Of a DNA stretch of 5,107 nt, positions 1 to 5,107 are shown piece by piece. The stretch lies in the NCBI GenBank assembly GCA_035499215.1, contig DATJZH010000055.1, positions 1 through 5,107 on the forward strand. The letters are read 5' to 3'. The position numbers and the translations under genes were made by a program. Numbering within the stretch: the first letter of the stretch is position 1; the number at the start of each line of letters is the position of its first letter. The notes beneath the pieces were generated by a model that saw nothing but the letters and a program-made list of their open reading frames with translations, did not search any database and was not told where the DNA came from. The stretch comes from DATJZH01 sp035499215. Lineage in GTDB: Bacteria; Actinomycetota; Actinomycetes; Streptosporangiales; Streptosporangiaceae.

Positions 1-545
1 AGCCCCGCATAGGTGCCGCGCTGCTCGGGCGGAACCTCGGGATGGCGCAGGGTCAGGCCGCGGACATGCGCCTCGTAGATCACCGTCTCGTGATACGGCG
101 TCCGCGGCGGGCGATCGTCCCCCCAGCCGAAATACGGATTAGTGACAACATTACGCGGCATGAAGGGAGCGCTGTCGCGAGTGTTGATCGCATCTGGCGC
201 GCCGAACCGGTAGGAGAACAGGGCCTCGTTCCAGCTCACCTGGCCCTCGACGGCTTTGCCGTACGGGTCGAGCAGCAGCTTCGCGGCGTTGCACCGGTGG
301 CCGCGGCCGGGCGCGTACGGGCCGTGCACGCGGTAGCCGTACTGCTGGCCGGGGCCGACGCCCGGCAGGTAGCAGTGCCAGACGAAGCCGTCCACCTCGG
401 TGACCTCGACGCGCGTCTCGCAGCCGCCGGAATCGAAAAGGCACAGCTCGACCCGGTGGGCGACTTCGGAGAACAGGGCGAAATTCGTGCCCGATCCGTC
501 CCAGGTGGCCCCGAGCGGGTAAGCAGTTCCTGGCCAGACGCGCAT
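1..545 (-). CDS. glgX: Glycogen debranching enzyme GlgX, N-terminal part (runs off the left edge)
   Basis: GlgX is a cytoplasmic glycoside hydrolase family 13 enzyme that hydrolyses alpha-1,6 branches of glycogen or limit dextrin. Only the first 181 codons are in the window; the family is usually about 700 residues, so most of the catalytic barrel is missing. The product opens MRVWPGTAYPLGATWDGSGT and continues NFALFSEVAHRVELCLFD, typical of the GlgX N-terminal beta-sandwich (CBM48-like, about residues 8-100). PYAPGRGHRCNAAKLLLDPY (about 76-95) and the barrel entry YEAHVRGLT (157-165) are also hallmark segments. The ATG at 545-543 is preceded by AAGG with a 7-nt spacer, and that Shine-Dalgarno overlaps the TAA stop of aidB, only 9 nt upstream. 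This suggests translational coupling. No catalytic residues can be checked here. TreX/isoamylase-type enzymes share this N-terminus, but GlgX is the best fit. Confidence 0.93.
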   Translation of the reverse strand, partial: MRVWPGTAYPLGATWDGSGTNFALFSEVAHRVELCLFDSGGCETRVEVTEVDGFVWHCYLPGVGPGQQYGYRVHGPYAPGRGHRCNAAKLLLDPYGKAVEGQVSWNEALFSYRFGAPDAINTRDSAPFMPRNVVTNPYFGWGDDRPPRTPYHETVIYEAHVRGLTLRHPEVPPEQRGTYAG

Positions 546-554
546 TCGGTGACC

Positions 555-2354
555 TTATCGGGAGGGGACGACAGACTGAGAGCGGGTGAGCACCGCCGCC
601 AGGTCGATGCCGTCGGGCAGCCCGCCAAACGGCACAGCCGGGCCAAGCGCGCCGGCGGCGTCACCGCCGGCCGCGGGGTCAAGCCTGGCGGCGCAGAACG
701 CATCGCTGACCGCTGCCGGCGCGTGCCGCACCAGCAGTGCCGCCTGCAGGACCACCGTCATCAGGCCGGCCAGCCTGCGTGCCCGGTAGTGGGCCGCAGC
801 CTCGGTAGCCGCCGCGGCCTTCTTCAGCTCGCTGCGCAGCAGCGCAACCGCCTGGTCCAGCCGCCGGCCGCCGTCGGCGGCCCGGTCGGTCTCGGTCAGC
901 AGCGCGTCGAGCGCCTCGGGCGAGCGCCGCAGGGCCCGGATCACATCCAGCGCGGTGACGTTGCCTGACCCCTCCCAGATGGAGTTCAGCGGCGCGTCCC
1001 GGTAGAGCCGCGGCAGGCCGGACTCCTCGACATAGCCGTTGCCGCCCAGGCACTCCAGGGCCTCCGCGGTTACCGCGGGCGCACGCTTGCAGACCCAGAA
1101 CTTCGCCGCAGGCAGCGCGACCCGCAGCAGGGCAGCCTCGGCCGTGTCACCGCGCGCCGCCCGGTCGCTCGCAGCGGCCAGGCGCATCGCCAGCGAAGTC
1201 GCCGCCTCGGACTCGATCGTGAGATCCGCCAGCACGCCGGCCATCAGCGGCTGGTCGATCAGGTACCTGCCGAACGCCGACCGGAAAGCGGCATGGTGCA
1301 CGGCCGCAACGCATGCCTGGCGGATCTGGGCCGCGCTGCCGAGCACGCAGTCGAGGCGGGTGGCACTGACCATCTCGATGATGGTCGCCGTGCCGCGGCC
1401 AGGCTCGCCGACCGGCCAGGCGCGCGCGGCGTCGTACTCGACCTCAGCCGAGGCATTCGACCGGTTGCCCAGCTTGTCCTTGAGCCGCTGCAAGCGCATC
1501 GCGTTGCGGGTGCCATCTGGCAGCACCCGCGGCAGCAGGAAGCAGCTCAGCCCCGCTGGCCCCTGGGCGAGCAGCAGGAACAGATCGCACATCGGCGCGG
1601 AGCAGAACCATTTGTGGCCCGTGACCAGGTAGCTCCCGTCACCGGCTGGCGCGGCAGCGGTGGTGTTGGCGCGCACGTCCGAGCCGCCCTGCTTCTCCGT
1701 CATGGCCATGCCGGCGAGCAGGCCGGATTTCTGCTCGGGCGCCCGCAGCCCGGGATCGTAGGCACGGGCGCCGAGCAGCGGCTCGAACACCGCCGCCAGG
1801 TCAGGAGCGCGGCGGAGCGCGGGCACGCTGGCGTAGGTCATCGAGATCGGGCAGCCGTGCCCGGCCTCGGCCTGCGTCCACACGTAGAAGCCGGCTGCCC
1901 TGGCCAGGTGCGCCCCAGCGGCCGGCGGCTCCGTCCACGGGGCCGCGTGCAGGCCGTTGGAGACCGCAGTGGCCATCAGCCGGTGCCAGGCGGGATGGAA
2001 TTCGACCTCGTCGATACGGTGACCGCAGCGGTCGTGCGTACGCAGCAGGGGCGGGTTCTGGTTGGCGAGCCTGGCCTGCTCCTGCGTCTGGGCCAGGCCT
2101 GCCAGCCGGCCAAGCTCGCGCACCTGCGGGATCGCCCAGCCCGCGCCTTCCCGCTGCAGCGCTTCAAGCAGCGGCGGATCGCTGGCCACGTCATACCCGG
2201 CCAGCGGCGGAACCTGATTGACCACCTCGTGGGTTAGGCGCTGCCCAGCTTCGGGCACTGGCCGCTCCCTCCCTGCCCCGTCAGGCTCGGCTCGCACGGT
2301 CAGCACGTGCGAGCTGGCCTGGCGGGCTCGGCCCTGCCGGGCTCCGCCTCCCAT
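555..2354 (-). CDS. aidB: AidB-type acyl-CoA dehydrogenase (DNA alkylation response protein)
   Basis: This is a full-length FAD flavoprotein of the acyl-CoA dehydrogenase superfamily, AidB branch, 599 aa from the ATG at 2354. E. coli AidB belongs to the Ada adaptive response, binds DNA and has weak isovaleryl-CoA dehydrogenase activity. Numbered from that ATG, visible signatures are the AidB N-terminus THEVVNQVPPL (about 42-52), the flavin-side motif MAMTEKQGGSD (216-226), GHKWFCSAPMCDLF (246-259), KLGNRSNASAEVEY (294-307), TRLDCVLGSA (332-341), ECLGGNGYVEESG (434-446) and IWEGSGN (459-465), where Glu461 is at the usual catalytic-base position. The ATG has an excellent GAGGAA at 2367-2362 (7-nt spacer). 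However, residues 1-32 lie outside the family's usual N-terminus. A GTG at 2258-2256 behind AGGGAGGGAG would give 567 aa and is a serious alternative. The gene lies 94 nt after cysH and 9 nt before glgX, probably in one transcript. Confidence 0.93.
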   Translation of the reverse strand: MGGGARQGRARQASSHVLTVRAEPDGAGRERPVPEAGQRLTHEVVNQVPPLAGYDVASDPPLLEALQREGAGWAIPQVRELGRLAGLAQTQEQARLANQNPPLLRTHDRCGHRIDEVEFHPAWHRLMATAVSNGLHAAPWTEPPAAGAHLARAAGFYVWTQAEAGHGCPISMTYASVPALRRAPDLAAVFEPLLGARAYDPGLRAPEQKSGLLAGMAMTEKQGGSDVRANTTAAAPAGDGSYLVTGHKWFCSAPMCDLFLLLAQGPAGLSCFLLPRVLPDGTRNAMRLQRLKDKLGNRSNASAEVEYDAARAWPVGEPGRGTATIIEMVSATRLDCVLGSAAQIRQACVAAVHHAAFRSAFGRYLIDQPLMAGVLADLTIESEAATSLAMRLAAASDRAARGDTAEAALLRVALPAAKFWVCKRAPAVTAEALECLGGNGYVEESGLPRLYRDAPLNSIWEGSGNVTALDVIRALRRSPEALDALLTETDRAADGGRRLDQAVALLRSELKKAAAATEAAAHYRARRLAGLMTVVLQAALLVRHAPAAVSDAFCAARLDPAAGGDAAGALGPAVPFGGLPDGIDLAAVLTRSQSVVPSR

Positions 2355-2448
2355 CAGACTATTCCTCGTTCGGCGCAAGCCCCGTTTGCCCCATTCTGGG
2401 CCACGGCGGTCAGCTGGCCTGCCGGCTGGCTTGATGCGGCCGGGCTGC

Positions 2449-3141
2449 TCAGGTATGGATACCGCACTCGGTCTTGGCGGTGCCGGACCAGCGGCCGCTG
2501 CGCGGGTCGGCGCCCGCCGCGACCCGCACGGTGCAGGTCCGGCAGCCAATCGACGGGTAGCCGTCATAGACCAGGGGGTTAACCAGCACGCCATTGTCGG
2601 CAATGTAGGCATCAACCTGGTCCTGCGTCCAGCCGACTATCGGGTTGACCTTCACCATCTCGCGCCTGGCGTCAAACTCGACCGCGCGCGTGTCGCTGCG
2701 GGCCGAGGTTTCCTCTCGCCGCACGCCGGTGATCCAGGCATCATAGGGCTGCAGAGCCTGCTCGAGCGGAACCACCTTCCGCAGGTAACAGCACAGGTCA
2801 GGGTTACGGGCGTACAGCTTCGGCCCCAGCTCGGCGTCCTGCTCAGCGACCGTCGTGGACGGCGTGACGTTGATCACATTCACCGGATAGACGGCCGATA
2901 CCGCATCTCTGGTACCGGTGGTCTCCGCGAAATGATAGCCGGTGTCGAGGAAGAGCACGTCGATTCCCGGTACCAGCTGCGAGGCAAGGTGGATGATCAC
3001 AGCATCCGTCATCGACGAGGTGATGCAGACCCTGGTGCCGAATGTCTGCACCGCCCACCTGATCACGTCATCCGCGGGAGCACCTGCCAGGGCATCAGCC
3101 GCCTCGGCGGCCAGCCTCTCCATCTCGATGGGGTCCTCCAT
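2449..3141 (-). CDS. cysH: [4Fe-4S] adenylylsulfate (APS/PAPS) reductase
   Basis: CysH reduces adenylyl sulfate (or PAPS) to sulfite with thioredoxin as donor, in cytoplasmic assimilatory sulfate reduction toward cysteine and mycothiol. From the ATG at 3141 the product is 230 aa, normal for the family. Visible motifs are the PAPS-reductase pyrophosphate-binding region CITSSMTDAV (39-48), LDTGYHFAET (65-74), LCCYLRKVVPL (Cys117-Cys118), TGVRREE (138-144), GCRTC (Cys200, Cys203) and the C-terminal KTECGIHT with catalytic Cys226. The CC...CxxC set is the [4Fe-4S] ligand pattern of APS-type reductases, so APS is the likelier substrate. The start is uncertain. ATG 3141 fits family length but has a weak Shine-Dalgarno. 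ATG 3123 has GGAGG about 11 nt upstream. TTG 3219 has GGGAGG at 6 nt and would add 26 residues. An exact GGAAT-N18-GTT promoter lies about 300 nt upstream. Confidence 0.95.
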   Translation of the reverse strand: MEDPIEMERLAAEAADALAGAPADDVIRWAVQTFGTRVCITSSMTDAVIIHLASQLVPGIDVLFLDTGYHFAETTGTRDAVSAVYPVNVINVTPSTTVAEQDAELGPKLYARNPDLCCYLRKVVPLEQALQPYDAWITGVRREETSARSDTRAVEFDARREMVKVNPIVGWTQDQVDAYIADNGVLVNPLVYDGYPSIGCRTCTVRVAAGADPRSGRWSGTAKTECGIHT

Positions 3142-3164
3142 GCGGGCGGTGGCCTGCCGGCCGA

Positions 3165-3187
3165 GGGCTTGCTGGCCGGGCAAGCCC
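3165..3187 (-). repeat. Perfect 8-bp inverted repeat ahead of the cysH ATG
   Basis: The arms GGGCTTGC (3165-3172) and GCAAGCCC (3180-3187) are perfectly complementary around a 7-nt loop. The hairpin ends 23 nt before the ATG at 3141 in the mRNA leader. It has no U-tract, so it does not look like an intrinsic terminator. It could modulate translation of cysH or be incidental. If the TTG at 3219 is the true start, the hairpin lies inside the coding sequence. Confidence 0.4.
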
Positions 3188-3215
3188 AGCCAGGTCCGGC
3201 GCGCTGGTTCCGCGG

Positions 3216-3404
3216 TCAACCGGCACCTCCCGCCACGGCGCGGCGCGACCGGGGAACTGCCACGCCGCCGCCTGACCACCGGGCCGGGTCACGGCCACGG
3301 CACCGCTGGCCGCCCGCCGAAGACCGCTGGACAGGATGCCGCGGGCTGCGATAAGGGCACAAAGACGGCTCGGCGCGAACTGCCGCAAACGTCAGGAGAA
3401 TCAC
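3216..3404 (-). CDS. Possible 62-aa upstream ORF in the cysH leader
   Basis: The GTG at 3404-3402 sits 8 nt after a strong Shine-Dalgarno GGGAGG (3418-3413) and about 35-40 nt after the start site predicted from the GGAAT-N18-GTT promoter. The frame runs 62 codons to a TGA at 3218-3216 that overlaps a TTG in the cysH frame (TTGA). The product begins MILLTFAAVRAEPSLCPYRS and is then Arg- and Gly-rich with no domain I recognise. Third-position GC is about 71%, lower than in cysH or aidB, so it may not be a conserved protein. An ATG at 3411, in another frame, has the Shine-Dalgarno only 1 nt away and would give 40 residues (MSSDSPDVCGSS...) with two Cys codons. Either could be a regulatory leader peptide or chance. 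The 3142-3445 leader shows nothing else I can call, apart from the hairpin at 3165-3187. Confidence 0.22.
   Translation of the reverse strand: MILLTFAAVRAEPSLCPYRSPRHPVQRSSAGGQRCRGRDPARWSGGGVAVPRSRRAVAGGAG
3217..3231 (-). promoter_or_regulatory. Strong Shine-Dalgarno plus TTG, alternative cysH start
   Basis: On the minus strand GGGAGG (3231-3226) precedes a TTG (3219-3217) by 6 nt, in frame with cysH. This is the best ribosome-binding site near the gene, better than that of the ATG at 3141. The 26 codons between TTG and ATG are rich in G/C at third positions (about 23 of 26), compatible with coding but also with a very GC-rich genome. The TTG overlaps the TGA of the 62-codon upstream ORF as TTGA, an arrangement typical of coupled translation. 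Family N-termini favour the ATG. Confidence 0.35.
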
Positions 3405-3445
3405 TGCTCATGCCTCCCGGCTGACTGGGCTCACAAGACTGGGCC

Positions 3446-3472
3446 AACCGCCTGCGCGCTGCACCTATTCCC
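3446..3472 (-). promoter_or_regulatory. Candidate SigR/SigH-type ECF promoter for cysH
   Basis: On the minus strand GGGAAT (3472-3467) is followed after exactly 18 nt by GTT (3448-3446). This is the published consensus GGAAT-N18-GTT of the thiol-stress sigma factor SigR of Streptomyces (SigH in mycobacteria). Transcription would start near 3439 and run into cysH. It lies just downstream of the hairpin that closes the Cys-rich small gene, so it is in the right place to begin a new unit. The match is seen in the sequence; use by SigR is inference. Confidence 0.55.
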
Positions 3473-3493
3473 AGCCCGGCAAGCCCACGGCCG

Positions 3494-3519
3494 ACCGGGC
3501 CCGACCAGCCCGGGCCGGT
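3494..3519 (-). terminator. GC-rich hairpin directly after the small Cys-rich gene
   Basis: In minus orientation the arm ACCGGCCCG (3519-3511) begins immediately after the TGA at 3522-3520. It pairs across a 7-nt loop with CGGGCCCGGT (3503-3494), with one bulged C. There is no U-tract, which is common for actinobacterial terminators. Its position between the small gene's stop codon and the cysH promoter supports a termination role. Confidence 0.42.
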
Positions 3520-3693
3520 TCAGCCCTGGCGGATCCAGCCCACCGACGGCTCGGTGACCTGGGACGGCTTGAGGTGCTGACAGTCGCACCAGCTGCCGCC
3601 GGGGCACTTCTGGTGCTCCTGCTGACGGCATGACAGGCAGATCACGCTCTCATTCTTCCCGATGACGCTACCCGCAATGCTACCGAGGGTCAC
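3520..3693 (-). CDS. Small Cys-rich protein, probably zinc-binding
   Basis: I do not recognise a named gene. From the GTG at 3693 it encodes 57 aa. The core CLSCRQQEHQKCPGGSWCDC has spacing C-x2-C-x7-C-x5-C-x-C-x-H (Cys19, 22, 30, 36, 38 and His40). This looks like a compact zinc-ribbon or treble-clef-like site; short proteins with similar C/H patterns are common in actinobacteria and their phages. No signal peptide or membrane segment is visible. The GTG has AGGG at an 8-nt spacer. In-frame ATGs at 3729 and 3798 would add 12 or 35 residues but lack a Shine-Dalgarno, and the added sequence is not distinctive. The gene follows whiB by about 120 nt and may share its transcript; a GC-rich hairpin follows its TGA. 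An Fe-S or redox-sensitive Cys role cannot be excluded. That it is a real gene rests on the Cys/His pattern and context. Confidence 0.6.
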   Translation of the reverse strand: MTLGSIAGSVIGKNESVICLSCRQQEHQKCPGGSWCDCQHLKPSQVTEPSVGWIRQG

Positions 3694-3813
3694 GCGCCGG
3701 GCCCTGGCTTTGCCGGGCTGACACGCCATGAGCGGCAGCCGCCAGGGCCGCCACCCACCCTGGCCGAGGGCGAGCGAGGCCGGTCGGTCAGCCGCCATAA
3801 GCGGGCCGGGCCA

Positions 3814-4113
3814 TCAGGCCGCGTTAGCCCGCCGCATCCGCCGGCGCCGCTCCGATGAGCGCTCGTCCTCGTTGAGACCGCCCCAGGTGCCGTACTTCTC
3901 CGGGCGGCTAATGGCGTAGTCCAGGCACTGCGCGCGTACGGGACAGGCAGCGCAGACCGCCTTGGCCTTGCGCTCCCGGATGTCTCGCTCCGGCTGCCGC
4001 TCACCGTCCGGCCCGAAAAAGAGCACGACCTCACGACCGCGGCACGCGGCGTCGTCTTGCCAGCCCCAGTTCGGCCGTTGCATCAGGGCGGCCTGACGGC
4101 GTACCTCAGACAT
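3814..4113 (-). CDS. WhiB-family [4Fe-4S] transcriptional regulator
   Basis: WhiB-like (Wbl) proteins are small actinobacterial Fe-S regulators that respond to NO, O2 or redox state, and many partner the principal sigma factor SigA. This one is 99 aa. The four cluster ligands are Cys24 (DAACRG), Cys54 and Cys57 (CAAC), and Cys63. The Wbl turn GTWGGLNEDER occupies 75-85, followed by a basic C-terminal tail (RRRRMRR, 90-96) suited to DNA contact. The stretch FFGPDGER (32-39) resembles the WhiB3/WhiB4 type more than WhiB1 or WhiB7, but I would not assign a number. The ATG at 4113 has a near-ideal GGAGGAGA (4128-4121) with a 7-nt spacer, so the start is firm. A GGAAC-N18-GTT element lies about 130 nt upstream, which would give a leader of roughly 120 nt. 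The Cys-rich small gene follows on the same strand. Confidence 0.95.
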   Translation of the reverse strand: MSEVRRQAALMQRPNWGWQDDAACRGREVVLFFGPDGERQPERDIRERKAKAVCAACPVRAQCLDYAISRPEKYGTWGGLNEDERSSERRRRMRRANAA

Positions 4114-4242
4114 GATTAGCTCTCCTCCGCCAGCTCAACCGGTAATATCGTTCTCATCTAGTGGAGCGTCCCGCTGCCACCGCGCCTTGGCCTGCCCGCA
4201 CCAAAACCCGCGCGATGCCGCATTCGCCCCGTCGCATGATGC

Positions 4243-4269
4243 AACGCGTGGCATCTGTGTAGTGTTCCC
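4243..4269 (-). promoter_or_regulatory. Candidate SigR/SigH/SigE-type ECF promoter for whiB
   Basis: On the minus strand GGGAACA (4269-4263) is followed by CGTT (4246-4243). GGAAC and GTT are 18 nt apart, the same spacing as in the element before cysH, and it fits the GGAAY-N18-GTT class of ECF sigma promoters. Transcription would start near 4236 and read into the WhiB-family gene. Base identity is seen; sigma-factor assignment is inference. The nearer AT-rich stretch around 4144-4160 could hold a second promoter, but I see no good -35 box for it. Confidence 0.45.
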
Positions 4270-4323
4270 GCTCGGTAACAGACCTGGGCGCGGCCCGTGG
4301 TAGCGCGCTGCCGCATCATCATG

Positions 4324-4356
4324 CCATCCGGCGGGGGCGCTGCGCAGGCCGGACGG
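4324..4356. repeat. Imperfect 9-bp inverted repeat
   Basis: CCATCCGGC (4324-4332) pairs with GCCGGACGG (4348-4356) with one mismatch, around a 15-nt GC-rich loop. No T-tract follows on either strand. It lies upstream of the candidate whiB promoter and could be a terminator for something reading leftward, or incidental. Confidence 0.3.
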
Positions 4357-4394
4357 CGAATATGTAGCACGGTCGGCGCCTGCCCCGTTTCACC

Positions 4395-4517
4395 GTGAGT
4401 CACTCAAACTGGGAAAACTTCCCTCAGCGTGATCCAGGTCCGGCAGTTCCGCCGGGCCGGGGGACCTGCTGACGGTGCATGACGACTCACCCGCGGGACC
4501 TGCCCGCAGTGAGTCAC
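4395..4517. repeat. Cluster of palindromes with a repeated GTGAGTCAC
   Basis: Four adjoining symmetric elements occur in 123 nt. TGAGTCACTCA (4396-4406) is an 11-nt palindrome. GGGAA-AAC-TTCCC occupies 4411-4423. CAGGTCC (4435-4441) pairs with GGACCTG (4462-4468). GACTCAC (4484-4490) pairs with GTGAGTC (4509-4515), with inner GCGGG/CCCGC and a 5-nt loop. GTGAGTCAC is directly repeated at 4395 and 4509, and GGGACCTGC at 4461 and 4495. No open frame explains the pattern. It could be operator DNA or a structured RNA. Confidence 0.55.
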
Positions 4518-5063
4518 CACCCTGACGATGACCGCCACGCCGGCGATCGCCTCGACCGTGGCCGCCCGACGACACCGCAGGACCGGAGGTTCCCGCGGCA
4601 GTCGGCTGTCCGGCGGACGACGCTGATCACGATGATGACCGCTCGCGCGGTGGTGCTGCCGCGCCGAGCGCCGGAATATTTCGATTCGGTTTCGCTCGGC
4701 TGCCGCGGCGCGCTGGCCTATCGCGACGACTTCGGGCGCGGCCTGCTTACGCCGAGCATCGCGGCGAGATGAATGCCGGCGCATACTTCGATGCCGACCC
4801 GGCGCATACACCGCGCCAGGGCTCTGATACGCAGCGGGCAGCACCGGGTCGGTCAATTTCCGGGCGGTCCCAGCGCGCTCCCCCTATGGCATCACCGGCG
4901 CTGCGGGCTAGGGCGCAATCATAGGCCGGGATACGCACAAGCACCGCTGCCGATGGCGAGCGCCGGCCGCGCATTCCGGCTATCGGGTCGTTCCCGTCCC
5001 GGCCGCCGCGCGCTAATCGGGCTGCGGATCAGGGACGTGCGCGTTCACGCTCTCCCATCCTGT

Positions 5064-5084
5064 GAGCCATCGAACTGATGGCTC
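5064..5084. repeat. Perfect 8-bp inverted repeat
   Basis: GAGCCATC (5064-5071) and GATGGCTC (5077-5084) are perfectly complementary across the 5-nt loop GAACT. No T-tract follows on either strand. It could terminate a gene entering from the right, serve as a binding site, or be incidental. Confidence 0.45.
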
Positions 5085-5107
5085 GCTGCGACCCGATCAA
5101 TCAGCCC

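Larger units (their letters stand above)
4270..5107. other. About 840-nt stretch with no convincing gene
   Basis: Both strands were read. Open frames here are Arg/Pro/Ser-rich, lack Shine-Dalgarno sequences and match no family I know. The least bad is a plus-strand frame at 4632-4772 (MMTARAVVLPRRAPEYFDSV...) with fairly high third-position GC; its TGA overlaps an ATG at 4769 that opens a 51-codon frame ending at 4924. I see no tRNA, rRNA, transposase or CRISPR. Inverted repeats at 4324-4356, 4395-4517 and 5064-5084 are listed separately. The stretch may be a long upstream regulatory region, gene debris, or hold an unrecognised small RNA. Confidence 0.5.

Noticed and set aside
42..968. 308-codon plus-strand open frame over glgX and the end of aidB
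   Set aside because: Antisense shadow in GC-rich DNA. The opposite strand carries clear GlgX and AidB motifs, and the translation is Arg/Ala/Gly-rich with no family match.
2355..2615. 87-codon extension of aidB upstream of ATG 2354
   Set aside because: It overlaps the end of cysH, has no Shine-Dalgarno and contains no AidB-like sequence; it is simply an open frame.
1293..3354. Long plus-strand frames (1293-2237 and 2218-3354) over aidB and cysH
   Set aside because: Shadows of genuine minus-strand genes, with no recognisable domains or ribosome-binding sites.
4568..4594. Third minus-strand ECF-like promoter, GGGAAC with N18 spacing
   Set aside because: The -10 reads GTC instead of GTT and no convincing gene lies downstream, so I treat it as a near miss.
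4404..4856. 150-codon minus-strand frame in the right-hand region
   Set aside because: Arg/His/Pro-rich composition, no ribosome-binding site, no motif, and it crosses the palindrome cluster.
4773..5078. 101-codon plus-strand frame near the right edge
   Set aside because: No Shine-Dalgarno, low-complexity Arg/Pro/Ser composition and no recognisable family.
1..5107. tRNA, rRNA, CRISPR array, insertion sequence or phage integration site
   Set aside because: No T-loop-like clover-leaf sequence, regularly spaced repeats, transposase or integrase motifs, or terminal repeats were seen on either strand.

Overview
The window is high-GC actinobacterial DNA. The strongest lineage marker is a WhiB-family [4Fe-4S] regulator, a family confined to Actinobacteria and their phages. 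The AidB and CysH products read like actinomycete homologues. I cannot name a genus from the sequence. All confident genes lie on the minus strand, so transcription runs from high to low coordinates.

Layout in transcription order. About 1 kb at the right (roughly 4270-5107) holds no convincing gene but has several inverted repeats. Next come a candidate SigR/SigH-type promoter (4243-4269), a whiB-like gene (3814-4113), and a small Cys-rich, probably zinc-binding protein (3520-3693) with a GC-rich hairpin directly after its stop codon. A second candidate promoter follows, an exact GGAAT-N18-GTT (3446-3472). After a leader of about 300 nt containing a possible upstream ORF come cysH (APS/PAPS reductase, 2449-3141), aidB (acyl-CoA dehydrogenase-like alkylation-response protein, 555-2354) and the first 181 codons of glgX (glycogen debranching enzyme), which runs off the left edge. 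aidB and glgX are 9 nt apart and look translationally coupled.

Possible joint role (inference): two GGAAY-N18-GTT elements with the same 18-nt spacer, each correctly oriented ahead of a thiol or Fe-S related gene, suggest a thiol-oxidative-stress regulon. It would include an Fe-S redox regulator, a small Cys-rich protein and the reductase that supplies sulfite for cysteine and mycothiol synthesis. aidB and glgX may be co-transcribed downstream. The main points for follow-up are these paired promoters, the cysH leader (uORF, hairpin, alternative TTG start), the Cys-rich mini-protein, and a palindrome cluster at 4395-4517.
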